From IMG/VR virus record IMGVR_UViG_3300009488_000032, positions 1 through 40,070 of that record: DNA of 40,070 nt; one strand, given 5' to 3'. The position numbers were made by a program, and so were the translations under genes. Positions 29,029-38,399 of the stretch are shown here, one piece after another. Under the pieces are notes generated by a model. That model was not told the origin of the DNA, searched no databases, and was given only the letters and a program-made list of their open reading frames with translations. The number at the start of each line of letters is the position of its first letter. The first letter of the stretch is position 1. Source of the DNA: a virus.

Positions 29029-30972
29029 TTGACGGTCACTAAAAAAGCTACGTTCATCATCGACGGCAAGGACAATACGAAGGCCGCTACTGATTCGGCC
29101 AAGCGGAATGTCAAGGCTGCGGCCAATGAAATGAGCCGGTCGATGAAGAGTGCCGGGTTTGTGACGGATAAAACCGGCAGAGCGCTGTCACAACTGAACG
29201 AGAAAACAGAAAAAGCTCGTCAGGTGCTCACCACATTCGGGGGCGCGATGGGTGGCGCTGCGGGCCAAGCAGTGTACTACGGCGGTACATTGTGTTTAGA
29301 AAAGGACACCGAGGTTATGACCACGAGGGGGCTGGTCAAGATCAAAGATATTCGGATCGGCGATACCGTCTTTGCCTATGATGCCAAAAGCCCCGGCGGT
29401 GTCAAGCCAACCAGGGTCGTCGGAGTAATCGACCAAGGCACGCAAGAGGTTGTCGATCTGATCGATGCCTCCGGCGCCGTGGTCGAGACGCCTACGCTGA
29501 ATCACCGCTGGCTTACATCAAGGGGCGTTGCATCCATCAACGATATCGAGGGCAACACTATAGAGATTCGTCGAGGTGATGGTTTCGAGACTTTGACCTT
29601 CGATCGGGAGGCAACTCGCCGGGAACACTGTCTTGATTTGTCGATTGACACCGAGGATAATCTTTACTTGCTGGCGAGTGGGTTGGTGACGCACAACTCC
29701 TATATCATCGGGCGCTTCAGCTTTTTAGAACTCGGCATCATGGCGGGCGTTGCGGCGGTGGCTGCGATCGGGGTCGCTCTATACAACAGCTTGATTGGGC
29801 CGCTCAACGACGCACAAGAGGCGCTAGGCAAAACGATCGAGGAAGTCGATAAACTTACGTCGTCCACAGCGGATCTCCTGGAGAAATTGGAGCTTACAAA
29901 GCTGGGCTTTACTGACGCGGACTTCGCAGTGCTGAAACACAAGCGCAAACGCACAGAGCTTTTATTGAAGATCGCTGGCCTAGAAGACAAGCTAGCAGAT
30001 CAAAGAACCAGTGCGCTAAAGCTAAGTGTTGTAATGATGCTCAAAGAGGATGTGCAGTCTAAAGAACAACTCGCGCGGGCAGAGGCGCGGCTTGAAATTA
30101 TAAAAGATCAGATCACGGCGCTGGAGAAATTAGCGGAGGCCGAGAAGCTTCCGGCCCTTGTGCCGATAGGAACCGAAGAGGCGAAGGGCCGGGCGCGTGG
30201 ATTCGCGGCAGAGGCTGAAAGATTCAGGGCGAGGAAGGAACGCGAACGACAACAGGAGGCCGCCGAGTTCGTGAAGAACAGGGCCGCGAGAGAAAAGCGC
30301 GCGCAAATAATGGCTGATTGGGAGATAGAGTGGGAACGCAAGGAGGCGGCGCGGAAAGAAAGAGCGCTCACCGCTGAAGCTGCGCGTCTGTTGAGGCACC
30401 ATAATCACCTGGCCGATCTTGAAGCCGCCGCTCGCAAGAAAAGTCTCGCTCTCGAAAAGAAACAAGCCGACGATCTGGCCCGCATCCAAGAAGAGCAGAT
30501 GAAGAAACGCGAGCAGTCAATCCAGAATCAACTCGCTCTCGCAGAGCAGTCAATCGGCATCGCCTCTCAGATCGGAGACATGTTCGATCTCTGGGGCGTC
30601 AGCGCCGCCAAGTCAGAGAGGGAGCGGGAGAAGGCTGAAGCAAAACGGATCGCGACCATATCGGCGCTCAACATGGCCCTTGAGATCGCACGTGCCGCAG
30701 CGGCTTATCCGAACATTCCTGAGATGGCCGCGCACGCCCTAGCGGCAACGCTTTTCGCCGTATCGCTCGGCAAGGCGGTAGCCAGCCTGTCAGGTGCGGG
30801 TGCTGGGGGTGGCGGTGCAGGTGCCGGAGGCGGTCGAGCCAGGACACCGGACATCACGACCCGAGAGGAAGCCGAACAGGAGGCGAAGCAGGGCATCACG
30901 ATCAACGTGTTCGGCCACCAGATATTCGGCCGGGACGGCGACCGGATCTTCTGGGAGGGTGCGGGATTATGA
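29029..30972 (+). CDS. Tail tape-measure protein interrupted by a mini-intein
   Basis: The 647-residue precursor starts at TTG 29029, four bases after the chaperone stop, with AAGGG as ribosome site. After removal of residues 89-223 (the intein) the protein is 512 residues. N-terminal TMP-like text is FIIDGKDNTKAATDSAKRNV, a common tape-measure opening. A hydrophobic span (LGIMAGVAAVAAIGVALYNS) follows the intein, then ~300 residues of coiled coil rich in Lys, Arg and Glu, a second Ala-rich hydrophobic region (AHALAATLFAVSLGKAVASL), a Gly run and a beta tail. Tape measures set tail length at about 0.15 nm per residue, so ~77 nm is predicted. Confidence 0.85.
   Translation: MTVTKKATFIIDGKDNTKAATDSAKRNVKAAANEMSRSMKSAGFVTDKTGRALSQLNEKTEKARQVLTTFGGAMGGAAGQAVYYGGTLCLEKDTEVMTTRGLVKIKDIRIGDTVFAYDAKSPGGVKPTRVVGVIDQGTQEVVDLIDASGAVVETPTLNHRWLTSRGVASINDIEGNTIEIRRGDGFETLTFDREATRREHCLDLSIDTEDNLYLLASGLVTHNSYIIGRFSFLELGIMAGVAAVAAIGVALYNSLIGPLNDAQEALGKTIEEVDKLTSSTADLLEKLELTKLGFTDADFAVLKHKRKRTELLLKIAGLEDKLADQRTSALKLSVVMMLKEDVQSKEQLARAEARLEIIKDQITALEKLAEAEKLPALVPIGTEEAKGRARGFAAEAERFRARKERERQQEAAEFVKNRAAREKRAQIMADWEIEWERKEAARKERALTAEAARLLRHHNHLADLEAAARKKSLALEKKQADDLARIQEEQMKKREQSIQNQLALAEQSIGIASQIGDMFDLWGVSAAKSEREREKAEAKRIATISALNMALEIARAAAAYPNIPEMAAHALAATLFAVSLGKAVASLSGAGAGGGGAGAGGGRARTPDITTREEAEQEAKQGITINVFGHQIFGRDGDRIFWEGAGL
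29293..29697 (+). other. Mini-intein (135 aa) in the tape-measure protein
   Basis: The intein begins at Cys (TGT 29293) in CLEKDTEVMTTRGLVKIKDI (block A) and has block B TPTLNHRWL (TxxH). Block F is HCLDLSIDTEDNLYLLAS, and it ends GLVTHN with Asn at 29695-29697 (block G). The next residue is Ser, the expected +1 nucleophile. At 135 residues it is near the minimum for the splicing fold and has no homing endonuclease. Splicing would join GGTL to SYIIGRF. All key residues (C1, block B His, penultimate His, Asn, +1 Ser) are present, so self-splicing is expected. Confidence 0.85.
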
Positions 30973-31011
30973 TAATGCACAACGCCCGGGCCGCGATAGG
31001 GAGGCTTTCTA

Positions 31012-31782
31012 ATGGCCAACGGTCTGCCGGCCTTTCTGTTGCAGGTCGAGGTCACGAGCGCGAACAAGTGGCTTGACTTCATCTACGACATCACGACCTA
31101 TGCGGTATTGATTACCACCGGAACATACGACGACATGCGGGCCGTTGCGGCGGCCTTCGAGGCGGCGATGGATATAGCCGAGCCGATTCCCGCGCCCTGG
31201 TCTGTCACGATAGACATCAACGGAAAAGTCAACTTCGCGCACAGTGGGGGGCCTATAGTGACATTCAATTTGCTCTGGAAGACAGGCGTCCACGGCTCCG
31301 ATAACGCGGACGATCATTGTGGTGATCTATTCGGCTATGATGATTCAGCAAACGACATAGGCTCTCCGAGTTACGTGGCCGACTACCAGCACCAACTCGG
31401 CTGGTATTCTGACCACGGCCCGACCTTCGATTCACGCGACCGCGCCAGGCGTATTGGACCTGCTACATTCACCGCCGTATCCGGCAAGTCCACGCGCACA
31501 ACCTTTGCGACCCACTATCCACGCCGCGTTGACTTGGCATGGATCACTAAAGAGAAGTTCTGGCCGGCCTTCTCCGCGCTCAATGAGGATTTCGAGACAT
31601 GGTGGATCGAAGCGGCGAGCGGTACGCCTTTCGCCTTCTACTCCTCAACCGACACCTGGGTTGACGAAGGCAACTTCGTGCTGGTCCAGACCGAAGATGA
31701 AGACCTACTTGACCAAGTGCCGCGTCTCTCCCCCGGCGAGGAGCGCTACTCCATAACGCTTCGCATGATCAAACAGACGTAG
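31012..31782 (+). CDS. Tail protein (distal tail region), 256 aa
   Basis: GATAGGGAGGC precedes ATG 31012. The protein is beta-rich with many aromatic residues: WKTGVHGSDNADDHCGDLFG, SPSYVADYQHQLGWYSDHGP and FWPAFSALNEDFETWWIEAA. I recognise this as the kind of tail protein that follows the tape measure in siphophages (similar text includes 'GYD..AND..SPSY.AD'). It probably forms the distal tail ring or a part of it. It lacks a catalytic motif. Confidence 0.6.
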   Translation: MANGLPAFLLQVEVTSANKWLDFIYDITTYAVLITTGTYDDMRAVAAAFEAAMDIAEPIPAPWSVTIDINGKVNFAHSGGPIVTFNLLWKTGVHGSDNADDHCGDLFGYDDSANDIGSPSYVADYQHQLGWYSDHGPTFDSRDRARRIGPATFTAVSGKSTRTTFATHYPRRVDLAWITKEKFWPAFSALNEDFETWWIEAASGTPFAFYSSTDTWVDEGNFVLVQTEDEDLLDQVPRLSPGEERYSITLRMIKQT

Positions 31783-31789
31783 GTGCCGC

Positions 31790-34700
31790 ATGTCCTTTGC
31801 CAGTGAAAACGCAAAGCAGGCCATCAAGCCCTGGTGGTGGGTCGCCATCGAGGGTATCCGCAGGCGGCGCGGCACCCATCAGCCAGGCTGGAATCCGGCC
31901 GACACCGGAATGAACCGTCACATTGATCTGCTACTCGCCACTATCCCCAAGCTCGGAGGGCAGGAGGTCGATCCGCTCAATGGGACATGTACCGTCGCCA
32001 ACCACAGCTTTGATCTCCATGACGTGGATGGGGAAATCACATCATTACTGGCCGTGAGCGATACGCCGAAAGCCAAGTCGTTCCTCACATCCACCGTGCC
32101 CAAGACTGGTTTGACGCATATCTCGGTCGATGACTTCTCCTCGTTCGCCGCATCGGGCCATCTCTACATTGAGCGCGAAACGTTTTACTACACTACGAAG
32201 ACAACGCGATTGGCCAACGGCAAGACGGCGGATGAGCTTGTGGGGCAAACGGCGGACGCCAATCCGAACGGGGTGTATGATGATAGGGTCTACGATGCTG
32301 CACGAACGGAAGACAACGACTACTGGCTTGGCGGGTTGATAACATTCACTGGTGGGGCCAACAACGGACAGTCGCGGCGGATCACGAGGTTCGTCAGAGA
32401 TCCTAATATATTCGAATCGGCATTCACAAGAGTCCAAGACGGACAAGAAAACACACTCTACCTGGAGCCTGATAACCCATTGCCAAATAACGTTGCGGCC
32501 GGCGACACCTACGATCTACATTACTCACCCACCCGCATCAAGGATGCCGCGGCACTCGGCGGGGCTGACTATTGGCTTGGCGCCCGGATGCTCATCACGG
32601 CAGACGGCGATTATCCCGAGAACGTCGGTGAGTTGCGCTGGGTCAAATCGTGGGATGAGGTCAACAAAGTTTTTGAATTCTATGAACCACTACCGGGACC
32701 GACCGGGGCGACGACGGTTTACTCAATTGCGCTGTACGCCTTCACCACTGTGACGCGGGCGCTGTATGATTCAATTGCCGCAGAGCATTCAGTCCTTGAT
32801 GAGAAAGGCGGGCCGATCCCAATCGATGTACTCGACGCGCCTCCGTTCATCAAGTCCAGGCGTGTGCGGATTTACGAGAACCGCGCTGGCTGTGTCGAGG
32901 TCGATGCTAAACTTCGCGTGGGCTCAATAGATGATTACGTGCTCAGTCCGTCGGGTGAGGTCTTTAGTTTTACCGTGTCAGGCATCATGAGGTTGATCGA
33001 CAATAAAGTCATTGCCAAGCAACACCGCGCAAAGGTGGCGATCAAGCCGGTTTGGGGGGGGCGGTTTCATTGGAGGCAACTTCAAGGCGGGGGTGCACCG
33101 AAGTTCTTTTGGCCTGTGATGTCGGATTCAGATATCATCCATTATTCTGTGACAGAGATATTCGCTGACGCGCCGCCCGGGTTTACAAACTCGGGCAACC
33201 TAAAGATAGGCAAGGAGATCATTCACTACACTGGGATTGGGATCTCCAGAGATGAGCGCCTGGGGATCGGGCGCTTCTTCAAGTTAGCAGAAAATCATAT
33301 CCTGTTCGATAAAATGGGCTTTCACGAGACGTGGGATTATGTTGACATGTTTAGGCAGCACGGGATTGGTACTGAGAGTTGCGCCGCTGGGCGCGGGATG
33401 TTTGCTGAGAAGATCGGGGTTGGACAGATCCAGCATGAAGAACCCCCTCACATCGTCAAAGTCGGCGACTTGAATCCCACCGATTCCCCAGCGGCCCCAG
33501 GCGTCAACGCCTTCATGGAAGAACACTTTATCGGTGATGACATAGTACAGGTCTGCGTTTGTGACGACTCGACGCGCTCTGACTTCCCGCGCTATGATGT
33601 GATCCGCTACTCCGCGGGCGCCGGCGCTTTGACTATTCCGGCCACGCTCACTGGGGGATGGCATAGCGGTACGGCGACGGCTGTTGCCCATGACGCCACC
33701 AACTTCTTGATCACGGTTCACAGCTCCAGCGATGAATTCGTTTACGGAGAAGCACTCTTCGCGCCTGGCTGGTCATGCGTGGTTGAGGAGATCACACTCG
33801 GCGACGGCGTTGATCTACCAACACGCAACAACCCGCTGACTGTGCTGCTACAGTTGCTCATGTCCACCGGGGACGGCACTAACGGTGAATTCGACACACT
33901 GCCCGACGGCTGGGGCCTGGGCTTCGACTCCGACATGGTAGACGTGGATGGAATCAAGCTATTACGTGACACCCATTTTCCGACCACCAAGGTTGACTTC
34001 GTGCTACACGAGCCGGTGTCATTACGAGAACTTGTTGAGAAGAATCTTTATCGCTTCCTCCAGATATTCCCATTCGAGACCACGGATGGCAAGTATTCAC
34101 TGGCACACCTGCTTGTAGAAGACGAAGCGCGCGAGCTTGACGATGGCTCACTATTCGAAATGGACGGCGATCATGTCAAAGCACGGGGCCTGCCCGATTG
34201 GACAAGCGGCTCACCACCCGTCACCAAGGTCAAGGTCAAGTATAATAAAGATCCGGTAGGGGATAATTTCTATGGCAGCCTGGAGATCAATTTCAAGCGG
34301 TCGCAATCGAACTATCAGGAACTCGGCGAGACGGTTGCGATTGAATCAGGGATGATCTACCTCTCGAAATCGTTGGTATCAATCATCGATCCGGCCGATC
34401 CCGAACTGCCCGAGATGATATCAAGGCTTTTGAATCCCATGTACTTCCGTCACTCCAGACACCCCGCGCCACGAATGATGGTAATGTGTCCCTTCCAGGA
34501 TGCGGCAGAAGTAGAGATCGGCAACGTGGTGAAGTTAACACACCCATCAATGCCCAATCTCAGGACCGGGCTGCGTGGCTTATCGGGCGAATACTGCCAA
34601 GTCCTGGGCGTGACGCCCAGCGCGATGGGCGGAGAGGCTGAATTCCTACTGTGGCAAGTGGGCATCCATGACAACAAGTACAGCCGCAAACCGCCGTCTG

Positions 34701-35101
34701 CTCTGGTGGTGGTCTATGCCGCGGATACACCGGCTGCGGGTAAGTCAACGATCACAATCCAGCCAACGTGGTTCAATCTCAGATACGGTATACCGCGGGC
34801 CGACAGGCTGCTTGACCGTGATGACTTTGTGGTCGGTGACGAAATCATGATCATGTCTCCCGCCTGGGTGCCGCTTGCCGGTGCTGTGCCAGAGCACGCC
34901 ACAATTGAGGCGCTTGGGTCTGGCGCTGATTATAAAATTATCCTTGATCAGAATCTGGCGAACGTGCCGTCACTCTATGACATAGTGGAGCTAGCTAAAT
35001 ATGATGACAATACCTCGACCCGAAAGTCAATGCGGGTGTTCCTCGCTGACGAGGATCGCTGGCTTGGCGCTGCTAACGATAGCGCTTTCAAGTACAAGTA
35101 G
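31790..35101 (+). CDS. Large tail-tip / hub protein, 1103 aa
   Basis: This is the largest gene in the window. It begins MSFASENAKQAIKPWWWVAI, like other phage tail-tip proteins. Residues ~100-330 hold repeated turn-rich modules (WLGGLITFTGGANNGQSRRI, WLGARMLITADGDYPENVGE, each after DYWLG) of the type seen in phage proteins that bind DNA-packaging-independent tail-tip partners. The middle (DVLDAPPFIKSRRVRIYENR, FSFTVSGIMRLIDNKVIAK) and later parts (ISLRELVEKNLYRFLQIFPF-like, RLLNPMYFRHSRHPAPRMMV) are consistent with a baseplate hub or phage tail receptor-contact protein. I cannot name domains with confidence. It ends 12 bases before the next gene. Confidence 0.6.
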   Translation: MSFASENAKQAIKPWWWVAIEGIRRRRGTHQPGWNPADTGMNRHIDLLLATIPKLGGQEVDPLNGTCTVANHSFDLHDVDGEITSLLAVSDTPKAKSFLTSTVPKTGLTHISVDDFSSFAASGHLYIERETFYYTTKTTRLANGKTADELVGQTADANPNGVYDDRVYDAARTEDNDYWLGGLITFTGGANNGQSRRITRFVRDPNIFESAFTRVQDGQENTLYLEPDNPLPNNVAAGDTYDLHYSPTRIKDAAALGGADYWLGARMLITADGDYPENVGELRWVKSWDEVNKVFEFYEPLPGPTGATTVYSIALYAFTTVTRALYDSIAAEHSVLDEKGGPIPIDVLDAPPFIKSRRVRIYENRAGCVEVDAKLRVGSIDDYVLSPSGEVFSFTVSGIMRLIDNKVIAKQHRAKVAIKPVWGGRFHWRQLQGGGAPKFFWPVMSDSDIIHYSVTEIFADAPPGFTNSGNLKIGKEIIHYTGIGISRDERLGIGRFFKLAENHILFDKMGFHETWDYVDMFRQHGIGTESCAAGRGMFAEKIGVGQIQHEEPPHIVKVGDLNPTDSPAAPGVNAFMEEHFIGDDIVQVCVCDDSTRSDFPRYDVIRYSAGAGALTIPATLTGGWHSGTATAVAHDATNFLITVHSSSDEFVYGEALFAPGWSCVVEEITLGDGVDLPTRNNPLTVLLQLLMSTGDGTNGEFDTLPDGWGLGFDSDMVDVDGIKLLRDTHFPTTKVDFVLHEPVSLRELVEKNLYRFLQIFPFETTDGKYSLAHLLVEDEARELDDGSLFEMDGDHVKARGLPDWTSGSPPVTKVKVKYNKDPVGDNFYGSLEINFKRSQSNYQELGETVAIESGMIYLSKSLVSIIDPADPELPEMISRLLNPMYFRHSRHPAPRMMVMCPFQDAAEVEIGNVVKLTHPSMPNLRTGLRGLSGEYCQVLGVTPSAMGGEAEFLLWQVGIHDNKYSRKPPSALVVVYAADTPAAGKSTITIQPTWFNLRYGIPRADRLLDRDDFVVGDEIMIMSPAWVPLAGAVPEHATIEALGSGADYKIILDQNLANVPSLYDIVELAKYDDNTSTRKSMRVFLADEDRWLGAANDSAFKYK

Positions 35102-35113
35102 TTGTGGAGAGAT

Positions 35114-37210
35114 ATGGGATTTCCAAAACAACGCTACACCGGATACGAGGATTTACCCGGCTCGCAGATCACCAATCAGCAAATGATTGAGGATGAGGAG
35201 GCGTTGAGATTGGTGGGTAACGCAGTCGCTGTGTTCTCTCATAGTAAGCGGCTGGTTGCCTCCTCGCTCGGCTTCGGTCCCGATGTTGGCGCCACAGAAG
35301 ATTTGACCTTCGAGTTGACACCCGAGAACCCGGCGACGATTATCAGACTCCCCATGTCGCAAGTGGTATCGGGCATGAGTGGTAAGATCCGCGTTACCAT
35401 ACTTGCGGCGCGCGATGATGACACGGCGGGTGTAGAGCTGGAAGTCAACGCGGGTCGCGACTCTGCGCGTGGATACTTCTCCGCGGCGACTGGAGTTTAC
35501 CACCTCATCACTGCTGTTGTTGATGTGGGCCGCAACAAGAACCCGGCGCTCTACTCCGATGAAGAACTCACGATCAGCCTGCATGTCAGCTGGGCCTACG
35601 GCGAGGGCAATACCGTTGCTGTGGCGGTGCGCTCGCTCGCGGCCTACGAACTCGGTGACACAACGATGCCAAGATCGGTCCGCGACTGGGTTGACACGAC
35701 GGGGGCCAACAACAAGATCGGCCAGCCCGACTATCCGCTTTCCCCGGGCATGCAGCGTATCTTGAACGGCAATGCGCATGAATGCGCGGCGCATCGGATG
35801 ACCCGGGCGTCGATTTTCCATCGGTGCTTTAGGCTCGGGAATAAAGTCCCAAATGCCGGGTATGATGGCGATGAGGCCGGGCTGGGCGAATGGATTATCC
35901 GAAAGCCAAGAGGTGCGACGGTTGTTGAGGCAACTGGTTATGTTGCGCCAATCCCGGCGGGGGCGATCGATGCAAAGTTTAGTTTGTACTCGATCCAATC
36001 TCTAAATTACAATAACGAGGTGGCGCCCTTCACCGCTGGCGATCTGTTGACTGGTCAAACAACCGGAGTGCAGGCCCGCATCTTGAAAGTGGTCGATGCC
36101 GGGGCGACTGGGACAATATATCTCGGCTTCCTCAACGGCGCGAATCTGTTTCAGGCAGGCGAAGTCATCAAGGATGAGGGCACCGGCGAGGCCGATGTCA
36201 ACGGCGCCATGACTGGCCCGCTTTCGATCGCGTCGGATGAAAACAACTTTGCAGTCGGATCATATGAAGCATTCTTGATCGCAGGTCAGATAGAAGAAGA
36301 AGGCGAATATTGGGCAAGGTTTGATGTGAAAAAAGTCGGCGCCGTCAACACGGTCTATTTGCCTTGGTTCATGATTGTTGATGGGCTTGCCGCCAATGTG
36401 GCGCACAAGTTGCCATTACCAAGCAACGTCGAGCAGGACGACGATGTGCGGGCCTCTACATGGCTCAATACCAAAACCACACTTGAAAAGGTCTGGGCAC
36501 GGTGTAGATCAATCATGATGTCAGATTTCTGGTATAGCTCCGGCGGCCAGGCTGAAGGCAGGGCATCGTCCTATACGTCGCTTGCGCAACTAGAATACAA
36601 TATACAACATGGCGTTTTCGGCCTTGGTGTAGTTTATCCGTCACCCGGCGCAAGCCGATTGTACGCCCGCGTTTGGTTGAGGCGCACAGATACAAGGCTC
36701 GTTCGCAAAGTAGATGTTGTAGGTCATGTGGGGCCAGTTGCCGTCGATGATGTAGTCACTGGCGCAATATCTGGGGCCACGGGTTTGTATGAAAGATTTG
36801 ACGCAGCGGGCGGCTACATAGTCGTTAGCAGTCTATCTGGAGAATATCAAGTTGGTGAAGTGGTCAACTTTACATCGGGCGGCTCGGCAACTGTGGCGTC
36901 TGTGCCATATACTTTTGACGCAGTGTTAAAGATAAAGCTCATGACATCCATCGTAGACCCGCCGCTCGAGTTCGTAGAGCATGAGATCGATATTTCCAAT
37001 CTTCCGCAGAACCAGACGCAAAAGATCGAGATGGTAATTCCTATCTCCACTGAATATGTGAATGACTACAGCGTACAGACCGACATGCCTTATATGTGGG
37101 TCATCATGGCAAAGACCGATGAGCTTGGCGACCATCTCCTCCTCGACAAGTACCAGGTCTTCGAGGAGCCCTTGATCCCCGGCGGCCTCAATGCGACCCT
37201 GGAGGATTGA
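35114..37210 (+). CDS. Tail fibre / receptor-binding or tail-tip-associated protein, 698 aa
   Basis: ATG 35114 follows TGGAGAGA; an in-frame TTG/GTG upstream is less likely. The N-terminal ~230 residues form a beta-rich domain after MGFPKQRYTGYEDLPGSQIT. Two related ~55-residue modules occur in the middle and toward the end: FTAGDLLTGQTTGVQARILK with FQAGEVIKDEGTGEADVNG, and VDDVVTGAISGATGLYERFD with YQVGEVVNFTSGGSATVAS. Both read 'G-D/E-V-x-T-G-x-T-S/T-G-A', a pattern found in phage tail and fibre proteins. It lies just before lysis genes, where fibres are common. The host receptor is unknown. Confidence 0.6.
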   Translation: MGFPKQRYTGYEDLPGSQITNQQMIEDEEALRLVGNAVAVFSHSKRLVASSLGFGPDVGATEDLTFELTPENPATIIRLPMSQVVSGMSGKIRVTILAARDDDTAGVELEVNAGRDSARGYFSAATGVYHLITAVVDVGRNKNPALYSDEELTISLHVSWAYGEGNTVAVAVRSLAAYELGDTTMPRSVRDWVDTTGANNKIGQPDYPLSPGMQRILNGNAHECAAHRMTRASIFHRCFRLGNKVPNAGYDGDEAGLGEWIIRKPRGATVVEATGYVAPIPAGAIDAKFSLYSIQSLNYNNEVAPFTAGDLLTGQTTGVQARILKVVDAGATGTIYLGFLNGANLFQAGEVIKDEGTGEADVNGAMTGPLSIASDENNFAVGSYEAFLIAGQIEEEGEYWARFDVKKVGAVNTVYLPWFMIVDGLAANVAHKLPLPSNVEQDDDVRASTWLNTKTTLEKVWARCRSIMMSDFWYSSGGQAEGRASSYTSLAQLEYNIQHGVFGLGVVYPSPGASRLYARVWLRRTDTRLVRKVDVVGHVGPVAVDDVVTGAISGATGLYERFDAAGGYIVVSSLSGEYQVGEVVNFTSGGSATVASVPYTFDAVLKIKLMTSIVDPPLEFVEHEIDISNLPQNQTQKIEMVIPISTEYVNDYSVQTDMPYMWVIMAKTDELGDHLLLDKYQVFEEPLIPGGLNATLED

Positions 37211-37905
37211 TGCTGGTCATCCATGAACTCGCTCACAGCGCACCGAGAGCACGCGGCGCCGTCACTGCCCACGGCATCACTGAGCGAGAGGTCGCACGCC
37301 GGGCGGACCACGCGCTGCGGCGCCGACTATCTGCCGCCAAGCACGGCCTGATCACGATCTCCGGTAATCTGCGATCTAATATCCGGCGAGCCAACACCCG
37401 CTTTGTCGGGGCACAGACGACCGGTGTAGAGGTCTGCGCCGTGTCTTTGCACTTCAACAGCACGCCGCTCGAGGATTGTCCTGGCTGTGGCGGGAAGCGG
37501 CACAAGGGCGGAGTGTGTCAATGCGGGGCGCCAAGCCAGGTCCGCTGGGAGTTTGGACACCGGGCGGTTGTACGTTATGGCTCGAGGCATTCCAGCCGGC
37601 TAGCTCGGGAGATTCTGCGAAGCATCAAGACGATCATTCCCTGGAGTGAACAGCGGAGCATGATCATAGCGGGCGACCCCGACATTCCCGATGACTGCTG
37701 GCCGAATACCTTACTCTGGCCGCGCACCATGTTCCGCCCGTCCGCGCTGATCGAGATCGGCTTCGGGCCCGATCCCCGCTTCGCCGAATGGATCGGGAAT
37801 GTCGCAAACCAACGCGCCTACGGGCTAGCCGTGGCTGAAGGAATCCTCGCTTGGCGCGAACGGATGACGCTTGACAAGGTGCCGCTCGCCGACTGGAAGA
37901 AATAA
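37210..37905 (+). CDS. Endolysin: N-acetylmuramoyl-L-alanine amidase (Amidase_3-like) with a zinc-ribbon insert
   Basis: TGATG 37209-37213 couples this gene to the previous stop; a TTG at 37207 is an alternative. HGITEREVARRA (21-32) and VSLHFNS (78-84, H81) fit the zinc and substrate motifs of Amidase_3, and ALIEIGFGPDPR (179-190, E182) fits the catalytic glutamate strand. These enzymes cut the bond between MurNAc and L-Ala in peptidoglycan. Right after H81 the protein has an insert with CPGC and CQC (C90, C93, C103, C105), a small zinc ribbon not usual in this family. No export signal is seen, so it would need the holin. Confidence 0.75.
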   Translation: MLVIHELAHSAPRARGAVTAHGITEREVARRADHALRRRLSAAKHGLITISGNLRSNIRRANTRFVGAQTTGVEVCAVSLHFNSTPLEDCPGCGGKRHKGGVCQCGAPSQVRWEFGHRAVVRYGSRHSSRLAREILRSIKTIIPWSEQRSMIIAGDPDIPDDCWPNTLLWPRTMFRPSALIEIGFGPDPRFAEWIGNVANQRAYGLAVAEGILAWRERMTLDKVPLADWKK

Positions 37906-37906
37906 C

Positions 37907-38004
37907 TTGACAATTTCAGAAACCCGCGACGATACTGGATCACCTTGTCTCCTGTCTCCCGAGCCCGTCGGTTGTCATGTCGCCGGCGGGCTCATTTACG
38001 GAGG
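37907..38004 (+). promoter_or_regulatory. Candidate promoter and leader hairpin before the holin gene
   Basis: TTGACA (37907-37912) starts one base after the amidase stop; GATACT (37931-37936) follows with an 18-bp spacer. GAGCCCGTCGG (37961-37971) pairs with CCGGCGGGCTC (37983-37993): 11 pairs with one G-U and an 11-nt loop. GGAGG (38000-38004) lies six bases later and ATG at 38010. No T-tract follows the stem, so control of translation is more likely than termination. Confidence 0.55.
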
Positions 38005-38009
38005 TCGTC

Positions 38010-38399
38010 ATGGGACTCGCCGAACTCTTCGCGCAACTACTCCTCGATCACTACCTGCTGGCCGGCGGGACGATTGCTGTGCTACTCGTCTTGCGGCGCA
38101 TGCTCCCGTCCGCATTCACGGCCTGGCGTAAACGGCTCGCCGTCCTATACCCGATCGTGCTTGCGTCGGCCGGGGCGTTCTGCGGGTTGAGCACGTTCGA
38201 CAAGCCAGCGGAGCGGGTCGTCGTCGGCTTGGTGATCGGGCTGCTCGCATCGCTGGTTTTCAAGCTCGCCAAGCCGTTGCTTCGGCGCCTACTGAGAAAG
38301 ACGTTCGCGTTCACCGACGACGAACTCAGCATCGCCACCGCAATCCTCGAGCGGCACAATGAGGATACGGCAGACAAGATCGTGAGTTACCCGCTGTGA
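38010..38399 (+). CDS. Holin candidate, 129 aa, several membrane helices
   Basis: The protein has an N-terminal hydrophobic helix (LLAGGTIAVLLVL), a second (LYPIVLASAGAFCGL) and a third (VVVGLVIGLLASLVF), with basic residues between and a charged C terminus (FTDDELSIATAILERHNEDT). Size, helix number and position after the endolysin fit a class I-type holin, which makes holes in the inner membrane to release the endolysin. The gene overlaps the next by GTGA. Confidence 0.65.
   Translation: MGLAELFAQLLLDHYLLAGGTIAVLLVLRRMLPSAFTAWRKRLAVLYPIVLASAGAFCGLSTFDKPAERVVVGLVIGLLASLVFKLAKPLLRRLLRKTFAFTDDELSIATAILERHNEDTADKIVSYPL

Noticed and set aside
37961-37993. Intrinsic terminator after the amidase gene
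   Set aside because: The 11-pair stem is followed by ATTTAC and a Shine-Dalgarno, not by a T-tract, and a coding gene starts 17 bases later.
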